DNA from: an uncultured Lachnospiraceae bacterium
GTDB lineage: Bacteria; Bacillota; Clostridia; Lachnospirales; Lachnospiraceae
Length of the DNA: 64,000 nt
Assembly: GCA_910584945.1 (NCBI GenBank)
Contig: CAJUDY010000018.1
Coordinates: 6,509-70,508 of the forward strand
Reading direction: 5' to 3'
Shown here: in pieces, positions 17,866-27,512 of the stretch
Layout of the letters: each line of letters opens with the position of its first letter
How positions within the stretch are numbered: the stretch's first letter is position 1
The notes under the pieces: generated by a model
Databases searched by the model: none
The model's input: the letters and a program-made list of their open reading frames with translations, nothing else
What the model was told of the DNA's origin: nothing
Translations under genes and position numbers: made by a program

Positions 17866-17891
17866 TTTTTCTTATGAGTCAGTATTATAAT
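17862..17891 (+). promoter_or_regulatory. Putative sigma-A promoter of the rimO operon
   Basis: TTGATT (17862-17867), 18-base spacer, TATAAT (17886-17891), with the -35 overlapping the end of the surface-protein gene and the start codon 28 bases downstream. Confidence 0.6.
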
Positions 17892-17918
17892 ATCTCTTAG
17901 TACAGGGAGGCGTGATAG

Positions 17919-19259
17919 ATGATGACAATCATGTTTGTATCCCTTGGCTGCGACAAAAATCTGGTGGATTCTGAGGTAATGCTGGGACTTTTGTCGGAAA
18001 AGGGATATGGATTTACAGACGAAGAGGCGGAGGCGGATGTGATCATTGTGAACACCTGCTGCTTCATCGGCGACGCCAAGGAGGAGAGCGTCAATACGAT
18101 CCTTCAGATGGCAGAGTGGAAAAAAGAAGGAAAATTAAAGGCGCTGATTGTGACCGGCTGTCTGGCGGAGCGTTACCGTCAGGAAATTCTCGAGGAAATT
18201 CCGGAAGTGGACGCGGTGCTTGGGACGACGGCCTACGACCAGATCGTAAACGTGATGGAGGAGGCGCTTGGAGGAAAGCAGCTTCTGGAATGCCGGGATC
18301 TGAACCGGCTGGTGTTAAGCGACGCCAGGAGAATTCTGACCACCGGCGGACACTATGCGTACCTGAAGATTGCGGAAGGCTGTGACAAGCACTGCACCTA
18401 CTGTATCATTCCGAAGCTTCGGGGCAGTTATCGAAGCGTTCCTATGGAGCGGCTTTTAAAGGAAGCGCAGGAGCTGGCGGACCAGGGAGTCAAAGAGTTG
18501 ATTCTGGTCGCTCAGGAGACCACCCGGTACGGGGTGGACCTCTATGGGGAAAAAAGTCTGCACCGCGTGTTGAAAGAGCTCTGCAAAATCAAGGGAATTC
18601 GATGGATTCGGGTACAGTACTGCTATCCGGAGGAAATTTACAGGGAACTGATCGAGACTATCAAAGAGGAGTCTAAGATCTGCCGCTACCTGGATCTTCC
18701 CATTCAGCACGCGTCCGATCCGATCTTAAAACGCATGGGAAGAAGGACCAGAAGTCAGGATTTAAGAGAGATCATCGGAACCCTTCGCCGGGAGATCCCG
18801 GATATCTGTCTTCGGACCACATTGATCAGCGGATTTCCCGGTGAGACGAAGGAGGATCATGAGGAACTGCTCGCGTTTGTCGATGAGATGGAGTTCGACC
18901 GGCTGGGCGTGTTCGCCTACTCCCCGGAAGAGGGAACAAAGGCGGCGGATATGGAAGGGCAGATCCCCGAGGAAGAGAAAGAAGAGCGCCGGGAGGAAAT
19001 CATGGAGCTTCAGCAGGAGATCTCTTTTGAAAAAGCCCAGGAGATGATTGGAAAAGAACTCTGGTGCATGGTGGAAGGAAAAGTGGCGGACGAATCTGCC
19101 TATGTGGCGCGAACCTACAAAGACGCGCCGGATGTGGACGGGTATCTGTTTATACAGACTGTCCGGGAGCTGATGTCCGGAGATTTTGTAAAGGTTCGGG
19201 TGACCGGGGCGGAAGAATATGATTTGATTGGAGAGATTGCGGATGAATTTACCGAATAA
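17919..19259 (+). CDS. rimO: Ribosomal protein uS12 methylthiotransferase RimO
   Basis: 446 residues, normal length. N-terminal UPF0004 domain begins SLGCDKNLVDSE with the other cluster cysteines in NTCCFIG and VTGCLAERY; the radical-SAM motif is CDKHCTYC; a TRAM domain ends the protein. GSYRSVPMERLL and DLPIQHASDPILKRMGRR fit RimO rather than MiaB. It adds a methylthio group to a conserved aspartate of ribosomal protein S12 using two [4Fe-4S] clusters. GGGAGG lies 7 bases before the start (ATG 17919 or 17922). It overlaps pgsA by 17 bases. Confidence 0.95.
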   Translation: MMTIMFVSLGCDKNLVDSEVMLGLLSEKGYGFTDEEAEADVIIVNTCCFIGDAKEESVNTILQMAEWKKEGKLKALIVTGCLAERYRQEILEEIPEVDAVLGTTAYDQIVNVMEEALGGKQLLECRDLNRLVLSDARRILTTGGHYAYLKIAEGCDKHCTYCIIPKLRGSYRSVPMERLLKEAQELADQGVKELILVAQETTRYGVDLYGEKSLHRVLKELCKIKGIRWIRVQYCYPEEIYRELIETIKEESKICRYLDLPIQHASDPILKRMGRRTRSQDLREIIGTLRREIPDICLRTTLISGFPGETKEDHEELLAFVDEMEFDRLGVFAYSPEEGTKAADMEGQIPEEEKEERREEIMELQQEISFEKAQEMIGKELWCMVEGKVADESAYVARTYKDAPDVDGYLFIQTVRELMSGDFVKVRVTGAEEYDLIGEIADEFTE

Positions 19260-19785
19260 ACTGACGGTACTTCGGGTACTGATGATTCCTTTTTTTGTAT
19301 TGTTCGCGCTGGTGGACGCGGTTCCCGGATACAGCAGATACATCGCTGTTCTGATCTTTATTCTGGCCAGTCTGACGGATCTTCTGGACGGAAAGATTGC
19401 AAGAAAGTACAACCTGGTTACGAATTTTGGGAAGTTCATGGACCCTCTGGCAGACAAGCTCTTAGTCTGCGCGGCGCTGATCTGTCTGGTGTCTCAGGGG
19501 TTGCTTCCTGCCTGGATGGTGATCGTTATTATCAGCCGGGAGTTTATCATCAGCGGTTTCCGCCTGGTGGCCTCGGACAATGGAGTGGTGATTGCAGCCA
19601 GCTACTGGGGAAAGTTCAAGACGACCTTCCAGATGCTGATGATTATCTTTCTGCTTCTGGACTTCGGTGGAGCCTTTCTGTGGATCAGTCAGGCAGTGAC
19701 CTGGATTGCTTTGATCCTGACGGTGGTGTCGCTGCTTGATTATGTTATAAAAAATAAACATGTGATTTTGGAGGGAAACATTTAG
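19243..19785 (+). CDS. pgsA: CDP-diacylglycerol-glycerol-3-phosphate 3-phosphatidyltransferase
   Basis: 180 residues from ATG 19243 (MNLPNKLTVLRV, the standard N-terminus); the TTG at 19228 is not needed. The CDP-alcohol phosphotransferase motif is complete: DLLDGKIAR...GKFMDPLADK. Several membrane helices. It makes phosphatidylglycerol phosphate, the precursor of phosphatidylglycerol and hence of cardiolipin made by the Cls at 2403. Sits in the conserved rimO-pgsA-cinA order seen in many Bacillota. Confidence 0.95.
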   Translation: MNLPNKLTVLRVLMIPFFVLFALVDAVPGYSRYIAVLIFILASLTDLLDGKIARKYNLVTNFGKFMDPLADKLLVCAALICLVSQGLLPAWMVIVIISREFIISGFRLVASDNGVVIAASYWGKFKTTFQMLMIIFLLLDFGGAFLWISQAVTWIALILTVVSLLDYVIKNKHVILEGNI

Positions 19786-19787
19786 AA

Positions 19788-20531
19788 ATGGAAAAGGAAA
19801 CGCAGAGCTATTCTTATTCAAAAACCGTAAAAATATGCGGGATGCAAGAAAAAGAAGTGAAAGAGAAGATTCACGATCTGCTGGAGGGGAAAGGTCAGCC
19901 GGTCTTTCGATTTACCGTCTGCCCGGGAGAAGTGATTGTACGGATTGAAGGTCAGGGAAGCACGGAAGAAGAGGCCAAAGGTCCGGTCAAAAGCGCGGTC
20001 CGGGATTTGAAAATCCGCTTGGGCAGCAGCATCTATTCCACTAGTTCGTCGGTGACCCTGGAAGAAACCATCGTTCAGCTTTTAAAAGAGCAGGGAATGA
20101 CGATTACCATGGTGGAATCTTGTACAGGGGGGATGTTAAGCGCCCGTCTGACCGACGTGGCGGGCGTCTCTGAAGTCTTCAAGCAGGGCTATGTGACCTA
20201 TTCCAACAAAGCAAAGAGAAAGCTGATCGGCGTTAAAAAGATGACCCTGAAAAAATATACGGCAGTCAGTGAACAGACCGCTTTTGAGATGGCCAGAGGC
20301 GGAGCGGTGCTCACAGGGGCGGACGTGTGCCTCAGCGTGACCGGCTACGCGGGACCGGCCACAGAGGAAGATCAGCAGATCGGCCTGGTCTATATCGGTT
20401 GTAACGTAAAAGGGAAGATTGTGGTGGAGGAATTCCACTTTGAGGGAGACCGCAGGGCCATCAGGGAGCTGGCGACTGCCCATGCTCTGATTCTGCTGCG
20501 CAGGTGCATCCTGGAGAATTATAAAATATGA
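19788..20531 (+). CDS. CinA-family protein lacking the N-terminal MoCF domain (nicotinamide-nucleotide amidase domain)
   Basis: 247 residues. The C-terminal part (ESCTGGMLSARLTDVAGVSEVF, VTYSNKAKRKLIGV, SVTGYAGP) is the CinA/PncC amidase, which deamidates nicotinamide mononucleotide. The N-terminal 85 residues match the KH-like middle domain of full-length CinA, but the ~170-residue molybdopterin-binding-like domain is absent. GGAGGG ribosome site overlaps the end of pgsA, so there is no room for the missing domain. Short CinA forms are known. nrdG starts 4 bases before its stop. Confidence 0.88.
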   Translation: MEKETQSYSYSKTVKICGMQEKEVKEKIHDLLEGKGQPVFRFTVCPGEVIVRIEGQGSTEEEAKGPVKSAVRDLKIRLGSSIYSTSSSVTLEETIVQLLKEQGMTITMVESCTGGMLSARLTDVAGVSEVFKQGYVTYSNKAKRKLIGVKKMTLKKYTAVSEQTAFEMARGGAVLTGADVCLSVTGYAGPATEEDQQIGLVYIGCNVKGKIVVEEFHFEGDRRAIRELATAHALILLRRCILENYKI

Positions 20532-21016
20532 GATACCATAATATAACAAAAGAAGACATGCTGAATGGAGACGGGCTGCGGGTGGTGCTGTGGCTGGCAG
20601 GCTGCGCACATCACTGCAAAAATTGTCAGAATCCCATCACCTGGGACCCGGAGGGGGGACTTCCTTTTGACGAGGCGGCAAAACAGGAATTGTTTGCCGA
20701 ACTTGACAAGGATTATATCAGCGGAATTACGTTCAGCGGGGGAGATCCTCTCTATCCGGCTGGCAGAGAGGAATTGTATGCGCTGATCCAGGAGGTCAAG
20801 GAGCGTTATCCTCATAAGACCATATGGCTTTATACCGGATATCTGTGGGAAGAGATCCGGGATCTGCCCCTGATTTCCTGTCTGGATGTGGTGGTGGATG
20901 GTCCTTTTGTGGAAGAATTAAAGGATAATAACCTTCCCTGGAAAGGAAGTTCCAATCAGAGAGTCATTGATGTAAAGACCACTCTGCAGCTTAAGAAGAC
21001 GGTGCTCTACGCTTAA
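20528..21016 (+). CDS. nrdG: Anaerobic ribonucleoside-triphosphate reductase activating protein
   Basis: 162 residues. The radical-SAM CxxxCxxC motif is in GCAHHCKNCQNP near residues 25-36, followed by FSGGDPLYP. It uses S-adenosylmethionine and a [4Fe-4S] cluster to install the glycyl radical on NrdD. NrdD is not in the window. ATGA overlap with the upstream gene. Confidence 0.94.
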   Translation: MRYHNITKEDMLNGDGLRVVLWLAGCAHHCKNCQNPITWDPEGGLPFDEAAKQELFAELDKDYISGITFSGGDPLYPAGREELYALIQEVKERYPHKTIWLYTGYLWEEIRDLPLISCLDVVVDGPFVEELKDNNLPWKGSSNQRVIDVKTTLQLKKTVLYA

Positions 21017-21039
21017 ACATACCACCGAGGAGACATAAA

Positions 21040-21474
21040 ATGGAGACAATCAAGATAAAATATTTTTCAGAAGAGATCGAACGGCTTGGCTATGTGGCCG
21101 GAAAATCTGACTGGATCGACTTGCGCAGCGCAGAGGAGGTTGTGATGAAAGCGGGGGAGTTTCGCCTGATTCCTCTGGGAGTCGCCATGAAGCTGCCGAA
21201 AGGCTATGAGGCCCATGTCATTCCAAGAAGCAGTACATACAAGCACTACGGGATTCTGCAGACGAATAGCTGCGGACTGATTGACGAGAGTTACTGCGGC
21301 GATCAGGATCAGTGGTTTTTTCCGGCGCTGGCCATGAGAGATACGGTGATTCATGTCAATGACCGGATCTGTCAGTTTCGGATTATGAGGCATCAGCCGG
21401 AGATTTCTTTTGAGGAGACGGAAGAACTGACGGGAGAGAATCGGGGCGGATTCGGGAGTACCGGCAGACAATAA
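21040..21474 (+). CDS. dut: dUTP diphosphatase
   Basis: 144 residues, normal trimeric dUTPase size. Conserved motifs are readable: PRSSTYKHYGI (motif 2), NSCGLIDESYCGD (motif 3 with the catalytic Asp), QFRIMRHQP (motif 4) and GGFGSTGR (C-terminal glycine-rich motif 5). It hydrolyses dUTP to dUMP, limiting uracil in DNA and feeding dTMP synthesis. Placed next to nrdG, consistent with deoxynucleotide supply. Confidence 0.94.
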   Translation: METIKIKYFSEEIERLGYVAGKSDWIDLRSAEEVVMKAGEFRLIPLGVAMKLPKGYEAHVIPRSSTYKHYGILQTNSCGLIDESYCGDQDQWFFPALAMRDTVIHVNDRICQFRIMRHQPEISFEETEELTGENRGGFGSTGRQ

Positions 21475-21492
21475 CAGGTGGAGGGGAATATC

Positions 21493-23040
21493 ATGGCATG
21501 TACAATGTTTGCTGCGATTGATGTTGGAAGTTATGAAGTGAATCTGAAGATTTATGAGCTTTCCACAAGAAAGGGTATCCGTGTGGTCAATCAGGTCAAG
21601 CACCGGATGGAGTTGGGGAAGGATACCTATGCCATCGGCAGGATTGGTACGGAGATGGTGGATGAGCTGTGCCGGGTATTTTTGGATTTTCAGCGGATTA
21701 TGAAGGAATTCGGAGTGGAAGATTACCGGGCCTGCGCCACCAGCGCCGTACGGGAATCCAAGAATCACATCGTCCTTCTGGATCGGATCTATCTGAAGAC
21801 CGGGATTCGGCTGGAGGTACTGAACAATGCGGAACAAAGATTCTTAGGCTATAAGTCCATCGCGTCCAACTCCGAGCGGTTTCAGGAGATCATCGAAAAA
21901 GGGACGGCCATTGTGGACGTGGGGGGCGGAAGCATCCAGCTGTCTCTCTTTGACAAAGATAATCTGGTGACGACCCAGAACATTCGTCTGGGGACCCTGA
22001 GGCTTCGGGAACGTCTGGCGGATGTGGTGACGGAGCGGACTGTCCGCTATGCAGGAGCCATCGAGGAACTTCTAAATAATGAGATGCGGACGTACCGGAA
22101 ATTCTACTTAAAAGACCGCAACATCCGCTATATGCTGCTGGTGGGTAGCTATATTCAGTACATCAACAAATATATTCATAAAGACAAAGAAGTCAACCAG
22201 ATCACCAGGGAAGAGTTTATCACTTTCTACGATGAATTCATCCAGAAGGGAACGCTTGCCATGGCGGCCCGGATGGGAATCTCCATGGAGAACAGCACCC
22301 TTCTTCTGCCGACCATGGTGATCTACCGGAGACTTTTGGAGGAGACCGGAGCGGAGAATGTGGTGATTCTTGGGATGGACTTAGGAGACGGTCTCGCCTT
22401 TGATTACGCCGAGCGGAAGAAGATCTTAAAACCCCGGCATAATTTTGAAAATGATATCACCGAATCGGCCAGAAATATCGCCAAGCGGTATCATACAAAC
22501 CGGAATCACACCCAGGTGATCGAGCGCCTGGCCCTGTCCATTTATGACAAGATGAAGCAGATTCACGGCCTTGGCAGAAGGGAACGGCTGCTTCTGGAGA
22601 TTGCCGCTCTTCTTCATGACTGCGGAAAATATATCAATATGTCCCAGACGGCCCAGTGCTCTTACAACATCATCATGGCCACGGAAATCATCGGCTTGTC
22701 TCATGTGGAACAGGAGATTGTAGCTAATACGGTCCGTTTCAACAGCGGAGACGTTCTTCCCTTTGAAGAACTGGCAGGCAGCTCCCTTCTGGAGCGCAGC
22801 GAATACATGACGATCATCAAACTGGCGGCAATTCTTCGGCTGGCCAACGGACTGGATCGGAGCCATAAACAGAAGATCAAAGAGGTCAAGCTCAATATTA
22901 AGGATAATCACACCATGCAGATTCTGGTGAATTCCGAGGAAGATCTGACACTGGAGCAGGCTATGCTGCCGGAAAAAACAGATCTGTTTGAAGAGGTGTT
23001 CAGCATTCGGCCGGTGCTGAAGGCGAAGAAGCCGAGTTAG
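21493..23040 (+). CDS. ppx: Exopolyphosphatase / guanosine pentaphosphatase family with C-terminal HD domain
   Basis: 515 residues from ATG 21493 (GGAGGGG upstream; the GTG 21478 overlaps that site). N-terminal actin-like ATPase fold: AIDVGSYEVNLKI, ACATSAVRES, VDVGGGSIQLSLF. A C-terminal HD region (LLHDCGKYINM near residue 374) completes the long Ppx/GppA form. It removes terminal phosphates from polyphosphate and may act on pppGpp. Located directly before the polyphosphate kinase gene, the classical pairing. Confidence 0.93.
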   Translation: MACTMFAAIDVGSYEVNLKIYELSTRKGIRVVNQVKHRMELGKDTYAIGRIGTEMVDELCRVFLDFQRIMKEFGVEDYRACATSAVRESKNHIVLLDRIYLKTGIRLEVLNNAEQRFLGYKSIASNSERFQEIIEKGTAIVDVGGGSIQLSLFDKDNLVTTQNIRLGTLRLRERLADVVTERTVRYAGAIEELLNNEMRTYRKFYLKDRNIRYMLLVGSYIQYINKYIHKDKEVNQITREEFITFYDEFIQKGTLAMAARMGISMENSTLLLPTMVIYRRLLEETGAENVVILGMDLGDGLAFDYAERKKILKPRHNFENDITESARNIAKRYHTNRNHTQVIERLALSIYDKMKQIHGLGRRERLLLEIAALLHDCGKYINMSQTAQCSYNIIMATEIIGLSHVEQEIVANTVRFNSGDVLPFEELAGSSLLERSEYMTIIKLAAILRLANGLDRSHKQKIKEVKLNIKDNHTMQILVNSEEDLTLEQAMLPEKTDLFEEVFSIRPVLKAKKPS

Positions 23041-23051
23041 GAGGAGCAAGA

Positions 23052-25196
23052 GTGAAGAAGGAATATATGAAACCGGAGTATTTTGAAAACCGGGAATTAA
23101 GCTGGCTTGGGTTTAACGAACGGATTCTGGGAGAGGCGAGAGACAAAGGAAATCCGCTCTTTGAGCGGCTGAAATTTCTGAGCATTACTGCCTCGAACCT
23201 GGATGAATTTTTTATGGTGCGCGTAGCTTCTCTGAAAGACATGGTCAACGCGGAGTATTCCAAAAAAGATTTTTCCGGCATGACGCCGCAGCAGCAGCTG
23301 GAAGCGATTCACGACCGGGTGCACAGCTTTGTCGGCACCCAGTATTCTACCTGGCAGCGCTCCCTGCTTCCGGGGCTTCGGCAGTGCGGCCTTCAGGTGG
23401 TGGAAGACTACCGGGAGCTGAATGGGGAGCAGGCAAAATATGTGGATCAGTATTTTGTGGAGAATGTGTATCCGGTACTTACGCCCATGGCGGTGGATTC
23501 TTCCAGGCCGTTTCCGCTGATCGTGAACAAGACGCTGAACCTGGGAGCACTTTTGAAAAAGAAAAATGAAGAGGACGCCGAACTGGAGTTTGCCACCGTC
23601 CAGGTTCCTTCGGTGCTTCCAAGAATCATCCGCATTCCTTCGGTGGAGAAGCATGTGGAATCTGTGATCCTTCTGGAGGAGATGATCGCCCGGAATATGT
23701 CCCAGCTGTTCTTAAGCTATGATGTGCTCTGCGTACATCCCTACCGGATTATGCGCAACGCGGATCTGACCATTGACGAGGATGAGGCTTCCGACTTGTT
23801 AAAAGAGATTCAGAAGCAGTTAAAGAAGCGCCAGTGGGGAGAAGTGATCCGCCTGGAAGTGGACGAAAAGATTGACAAGCGTCTTTTAAAGATCCTGAAA
23901 AGGGAATTCGCCATTAAGGAAGACGGAATCTACCGGGCGTTCGGTCCGCTTGACCTGACCTTTTTGATGAAGATGTACGGGCTGGAGGGCTTTGAGGCTC
24001 ACAAAGAGGCAAAACACGTTCCCCAGCCGGTGCCGGAGCTGACGGGAAAAGCGGATATCTTTGAAGAAATTCGCGAGGGGGATATCCTGCTGCACCATCC
24101 TTACCAGACCTTTGACCCGGTGGTGGATTTTGTACGGAAAGCGGCCAAAGATCCGGATGTGCTCGCCATCAAGCAGACCCTGTACCGGGTCAGCGGCAAT
24201 TCTCCCATCATCGCGGCTCTGGCTCAGGCGGCGGAGAACGGCAAGCAGGTGTCGGTGCTGGTGGAGCTTAAAGCCCGGTTTGACGAGGAGCACAACATCG
24301 CCTGGGCGAAGATGCTGGAGCGGGCGGGCTGTCATGTGATCTACGGCCTGGTGGGCCTCAAAACCCACAGCAAGATTACCCTGGTGGTCAGAAGAGAGGA
24401 AGACGGTATCCGCCGATACGTCCATCTGGGCACTGGCAATTATAATGACTCCACGGCCAAGCTTTACACGGATGTGGGGCTTTTGACCTGTTCCGAGTCC
24501 ATCGGGGAGGACGCCACCGCCGTCTTCAATATGCTCTCCGGTTATTCCGAGCCGGCCAACTGGAACAAGCTCTCTCTGGCGCCTCTGTGGCTTCGGGGGC
24601 GTTTTCTTGACATGATCGAGAGGGAGACGGCTTACGCGAAAAGCGGTGAATCGGCCCATATCATCGCCAAGATGAATTCCCTGTGTGATCCGGAACTGAT
24701 CGCGGCCCTCTATGAGGCCAGCGCGGCGGGGGTACAGATCGAGCTGATCGTGAGGGGCATCTGCTCGCTGAAGGTCGGGATTCCGGGCATCAGTGAGAAC
24801 ATACAGGTGCGCTCCATCGTGGGAAGCTTTCTGGAACACAGCCGGATCTATTATTTCTTAAATGGTGGGCAGGAGGAGGTCTACCTGGCCAGCGCGGACT
24901 GGATGCCCAGAAATCTGGACCGACGGGTGGAGATTCTGTTCCCTATAGAACAGGAACCGTTGAAAAGAGAAGTAATGCATGTTCTGAAGATTCAACTTCA
25001 GGACACCTTAAAGGCTCAGATCAAACAGTCGGACGGGAGTTACGAGAAAGTGGACCGGAGGGGGAAGCAGGCGCTTTCTTCCCAGGAGTATTTTATCGAA
25101 TACGCAAAGAGCCTGAACACACCCAGGGAAGACGTGGTTCATGACCGGGTGTTTGTTCCGGCAGAGCCTATAGGAGATTCTGCAGATGACGAATAA
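23052..25196 (+). CDS. ppk1: Polyphosphate kinase 1
   Basis: 714 residues from GTG 23052 with GGAGGAG 6 bases before it. The PPK1 domains are in order: N-terminal RELSWLGFNERIL, middle head domain, and the two phospholipase-D-like C-terminal domains with the histidine region GLKTHSKITLVVRR and HLGTGNYN. The enzyme makes polyphosphate from ATP reversibly. Forms an operon with ppx, so synthesis and breakdown are co-regulated at transcription level. Overlaps the HAD gene by 11 bases. Confidence 0.96.
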   Translation: MKKEYMKPEYFENRELSWLGFNERILGEARDKGNPLFERLKFLSITASNLDEFFMVRVASLKDMVNAEYSKKDFSGMTPQQQLEAIHDRVHSFVGTQYSTWQRSLLPGLRQCGLQVVEDYRELNGEQAKYVDQYFVENVYPVLTPMAVDSSRPFPLIVNKTLNLGALLKKKNEEDAELEFATVQVPSVLPRIIRIPSVEKHVESVILLEEMIARNMSQLFLSYDVLCVHPYRIMRNADLTIDEDEASDLLKEIQKQLKKRQWGEVIRLEVDEKIDKRLLKILKREFAIKEDGIYRAFGPLDLTFLMKMYGLEGFEAHKEAKHVPQPVPELTGKADIFEEIREGDILLHHPYQTFDPVVDFVRKAAKDPDVLAIKQTLYRVSGNSPIIAALAQAAENGKQVSVLVELKARFDEEHNIAWAKMLERAGCHVIYGLVGLKTHSKITLVVRREEDGIRRYVHLGTGNYNDSTAKLYTDVGLLTCSESIGEDATAVFNMLSGYSEPANWNKLSLAPLWLRGRFLDMIERETAYAKSGESAHIIAKMNSLCDPELIAALYEASAAGVQIELIVRGICSLKVGIPGISENIQVRSIVGSFLEHSRIYYFLNGGQEEVYLASADWMPRNLDRRVEILFPIEQEPLKREVMHVLKIQLQDTLKAQIKQSDGSYEKVDRRGKQALSSQEYFIEYAKSLNTPREDVVHDRVFVPAEPIGDSADDE

Positions 25197-26004
25197 AAAA
25201 GCATTGTTTTTGGACATGGACGCCACCACCCTGAATGACGACGGAGTCTTGCCCGAGGAGAATCGGGAGGCGATAAGAAAGTGCATCGAAGCAGGGCACC
25301 TGGTGGTCATCAATACCGGAAGGACGCCCTCCAGCGCGGAATATCTGCGGTCGCACTATGGACTGGGAGAACTGGGGGTGCGTTATATGCTCAACTGCAA
25401 CGGCGGCGCGATCATGGACTGTGAGAAAGGAGAACTATTGTTCGAGAGAACGCTTCCCCTGGAACAGGTGCGTCAGCTTGTGGATGCGGCCAGAGAGGAG
25501 GAGCTCTATATTCAGACCTATCTGGGAGGCAAGGTCTTGAGTGAGCGGGGAGACGACAATCTGAAATATTATGCCAGACGGACGCAAATGGATGTGATTG
25601 TGGTGCCGGATATCAAAGAGGCGCTTCATGAGGAGCCCTGCAAGATGCTGGCCATCGACCTTCAGAACGAAGAAAAGCTCCATGGATTCATCCGGAAGAT
25701 GGCAAAGTGGAGCCAGGACAAGGTGGACATGTATTTCAGCAACCGGTGTTATCTGGAGATTGTGCCAAAAGGAGTCAACAAAGGCTCCGGCATGATCCGG
25801 TTCTGCGAGCTTTTGGACATCCCTCTGGAGAATACGGTGGCGGCAGGAGACGAGAACAATGACATTCCCATGCTCCGGGCGGCGAAGATCGGCTGTGCGG
25901 TGGCCAATGCCATGGAGGGAGTGAAAGCAGCGGCGGATTACGTGACAGAGCGGGACAACAACCATTGTGCCGTAGTGGAAATTATAGAAAAATTCATTCT
26001 ATAA
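25186..26004 (+). CDS. HAD-superfamily hydrolase, Cof type (IIB)
   Basis: 272 residues. Motif I FLDMDATTLN (nucleophile Asp and the +2 Asp), motif II INTGR, motif III lysine in VPKGVNKG, and motif IV AAGDENNDIPML are all present. Cof-type HADs dephosphorylate sugar phosphates, nucleotides or pyridoxal phosphate; substrate cannot be read from sequence. Last gene of the rimO-to-HAD run. Confidence 0.9.
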   Translation: MTNKKALFLDMDATTLNDDGVLPEENREAIRKCIEAGHLVVINTGRTPSSAEYLRSHYGLGELGVRYMLNCNGGAIMDCEKGELLFERTLPLEQVRQLVDAAREEELYIQTYLGGKVLSERGDDNLKYYARRTQMDVIVVPDIKEALHEEPCKMLAIDLQNEEKLHGFIRKMAKWSQDKVDMYFSNRCYLEIVPKGVNKGSGMIRFCELLDIPLENTVAAGDENNDIPMLRAAKIGCAVANAMEGVKAAADYVTERDNNHCAVVEIIEKFIL

Positions 26005-26031
26005 TTTGGCAGGAAGAAAACGATATCGTAG

Positions 26032-26076
26032 AAAAACGACCATCCAGACAAGAAAAAGTTTGGATGGTCGTTTTTT
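26032..26076. terminator. Bidirectional terminator between HAD and gerA-like genes
   Basis: AAAAACGACCATCCA and TGGATGGTCGTTTTTT are inverted copies around a short loop, with an A-run on one side and a T6 run on the other. It can end both converging transcripts. Confidence 0.9.
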
Positions 26077-26079
26077 CTG

Positions 26080-27477
26080 TTATAGCTTAATCCGGAACAA
26101 CAGCCGCTTCAGGGCATTCCAGCGAAAAGGAATCAAAGGATAGAGATAGCCCTTTCCCGAGAAGGTCCGGCAGGTAATCAGACATATAAAAATGCCGAGA
26201 AGTCCGGCCAGGAAGCCAAAAAGTCCGAACCAGCAGGTCAGAACGAGAAGCAGGATGCGCATGAATTTGATTGCGTAGTTTAATTCAGCGTTGGACTGGG
26301 AGTAGTTGGCAATGGTCACAAAGGCCATGTAGAGCATCACTTCACTGTTGAACCAGCCGGAGTTGACGGCAAATTCACCGATCACCAGACCGGCGATGAC
26401 GGATAAGGGCGTGCTCAGCATATCCGGGGTGTGGATGGCGGCGAGCCTGAGTCCGTCGATGGCCAGCTCCAGCAAAAGAAACTGCCAGATCAGAGGAATA
26501 TTCACCGTATCCTGCACCTGAATGAACTGAAACCCCTCCGGAATCCAGGCCGGATGCTGCATCAGAAGCAGAAACAGCGGAGTCAGCACCAGGGAAATGA
26601 GCATAATCAGGAACCTGGACAGACGAAGATAGGTTCCGGTAATGGGAGGAAAATAATAGTCGTTGGCCTCTTCGGTGATGGAAAAAAGGCTGGTGGGAAG
26701 GATGATGGCCGACGGAGAGTTATCCACCAGAAGGACGATATTGCCTTCCAGGATGGAAGCCGAAGCCGTATCCGGCCGCTCGGTCAGGTGATAGCGGGGG
26801 AAGGGATTGAACCAGTGGCCCGGCAGGAGAAGCTCGCTTAAGCTTTCCTGATTCATGGTCAGAGCATCGACGGACAGGGAAGAAATCCGCTCCCTTAGTT
26901 TTTTCAGGCAGACCCGGTCCACCCGGTCGTCCATATAGCAGAGGACCACGTCCGTGAGGGAGCTTTTCCCTACCGTCTGCATCTCCATGCGCAGTTTCGG
27001 AGAGCGGATGCGCCGCCGGATGAGCGCGGTGTTGAAGACCACCGTCTCCACGAATCCGTCCCGGGACCCCCGGAGGGTCCGGTCTTTAAAAGGCTCTTCC
27101 ACGCTTCTGGCCGGGTAAGTCCGGCAGTCGATGGCCAAACTGTCCGGCATACCGTTTATGAAGAGACAGGGGACTCCGGAGAGCAGATTTTTCTCCACGT
27201 CTTCAAAGGAGTCAAGCACCTCGGTCTCAATGTAGGGGAGTGCCTGCATCTGGAACTGCTCCGGCGTATCCGGCAGATCTTCTTCTTTCAGGCTGTAAAA
27301 ATATTCCAGAATCTTTTCCAAAATATCGTCTTTTGCCAGTCCGTCGATAAAAAACAGGCTGGCGGCATGCCCTGCGATCAGCAGGTGCTTTTCCAGAATG
27401 TCAAAATTTTCGTCCGACCCCAGGGTTTTCCGAAGGGCAGAGACATTTTCTTCGTAGCTTTTGAATAATGAACGCAA
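26080..27477 (-). CDS. GerA-family spore germination protein (GerAA/SpoVAF-like)
   Basis: 465 residues from TTG 27477 with AGAGGTG 6 bases upstream. Soluble N-terminal domain of about 270 residues (FINGMPDSLAIDCRTYPARSV; a SVEEP[FY]-type segment typical of GerA proteins), followed by five or so membrane helices. GerA subunits A sit in the spore inner membrane and respond to germinants. No B or C subunit genes are adjacent, which fits an orphan or SpoVAF-like protein. Its presence argues for a spore-forming host. Cotranscribed with the upstream DUF6076 gene. Confidence 0.85.
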   Translation of the reverse strand: MRSLFKSYEENVSALRKTLGSDENFDILEKHLLIAGHAASLFFIDGLAKDDILEKILEYFYSLKEEDLPDTPEQFQMQALPYIETEVLDSFEDVEKNLLSGVPCLFINGMPDSLAIDCRTYPARSVEEPFKDRTLRGSRDGFVETVVFNTALIRRRIRSPKLRMEMQTVGKSSLTDVVLCYMDDRVDRVCLKKLRERISSLSVDALTMNQESLSELLLPGHWFNPFPRYHLTERPDTASASILEGNIVLLVDNSPSAIILPTSLFSITEEANDYYFPPITGTYLRLSRFLIMLISLVLTPLFLLLMQHPAWIPEGFQFIQVQDTVNIPLIWQFLLLELAIDGLRLAAIHTPDMLSTPLSVIAGLVIGEFAVNSGWFNSEVMLYMAFVTIANYSQSNAELNYAIKFMRILLLVLTCWFGLFGFLAGLLGIFICLITCRTFSGKGYLYPLIPFRWNALKRLLFRIKL

Positions 27478-27512
27478 AGTATCACCTCTGGGTTAGTATA
27501 CCCGGAGAGTGG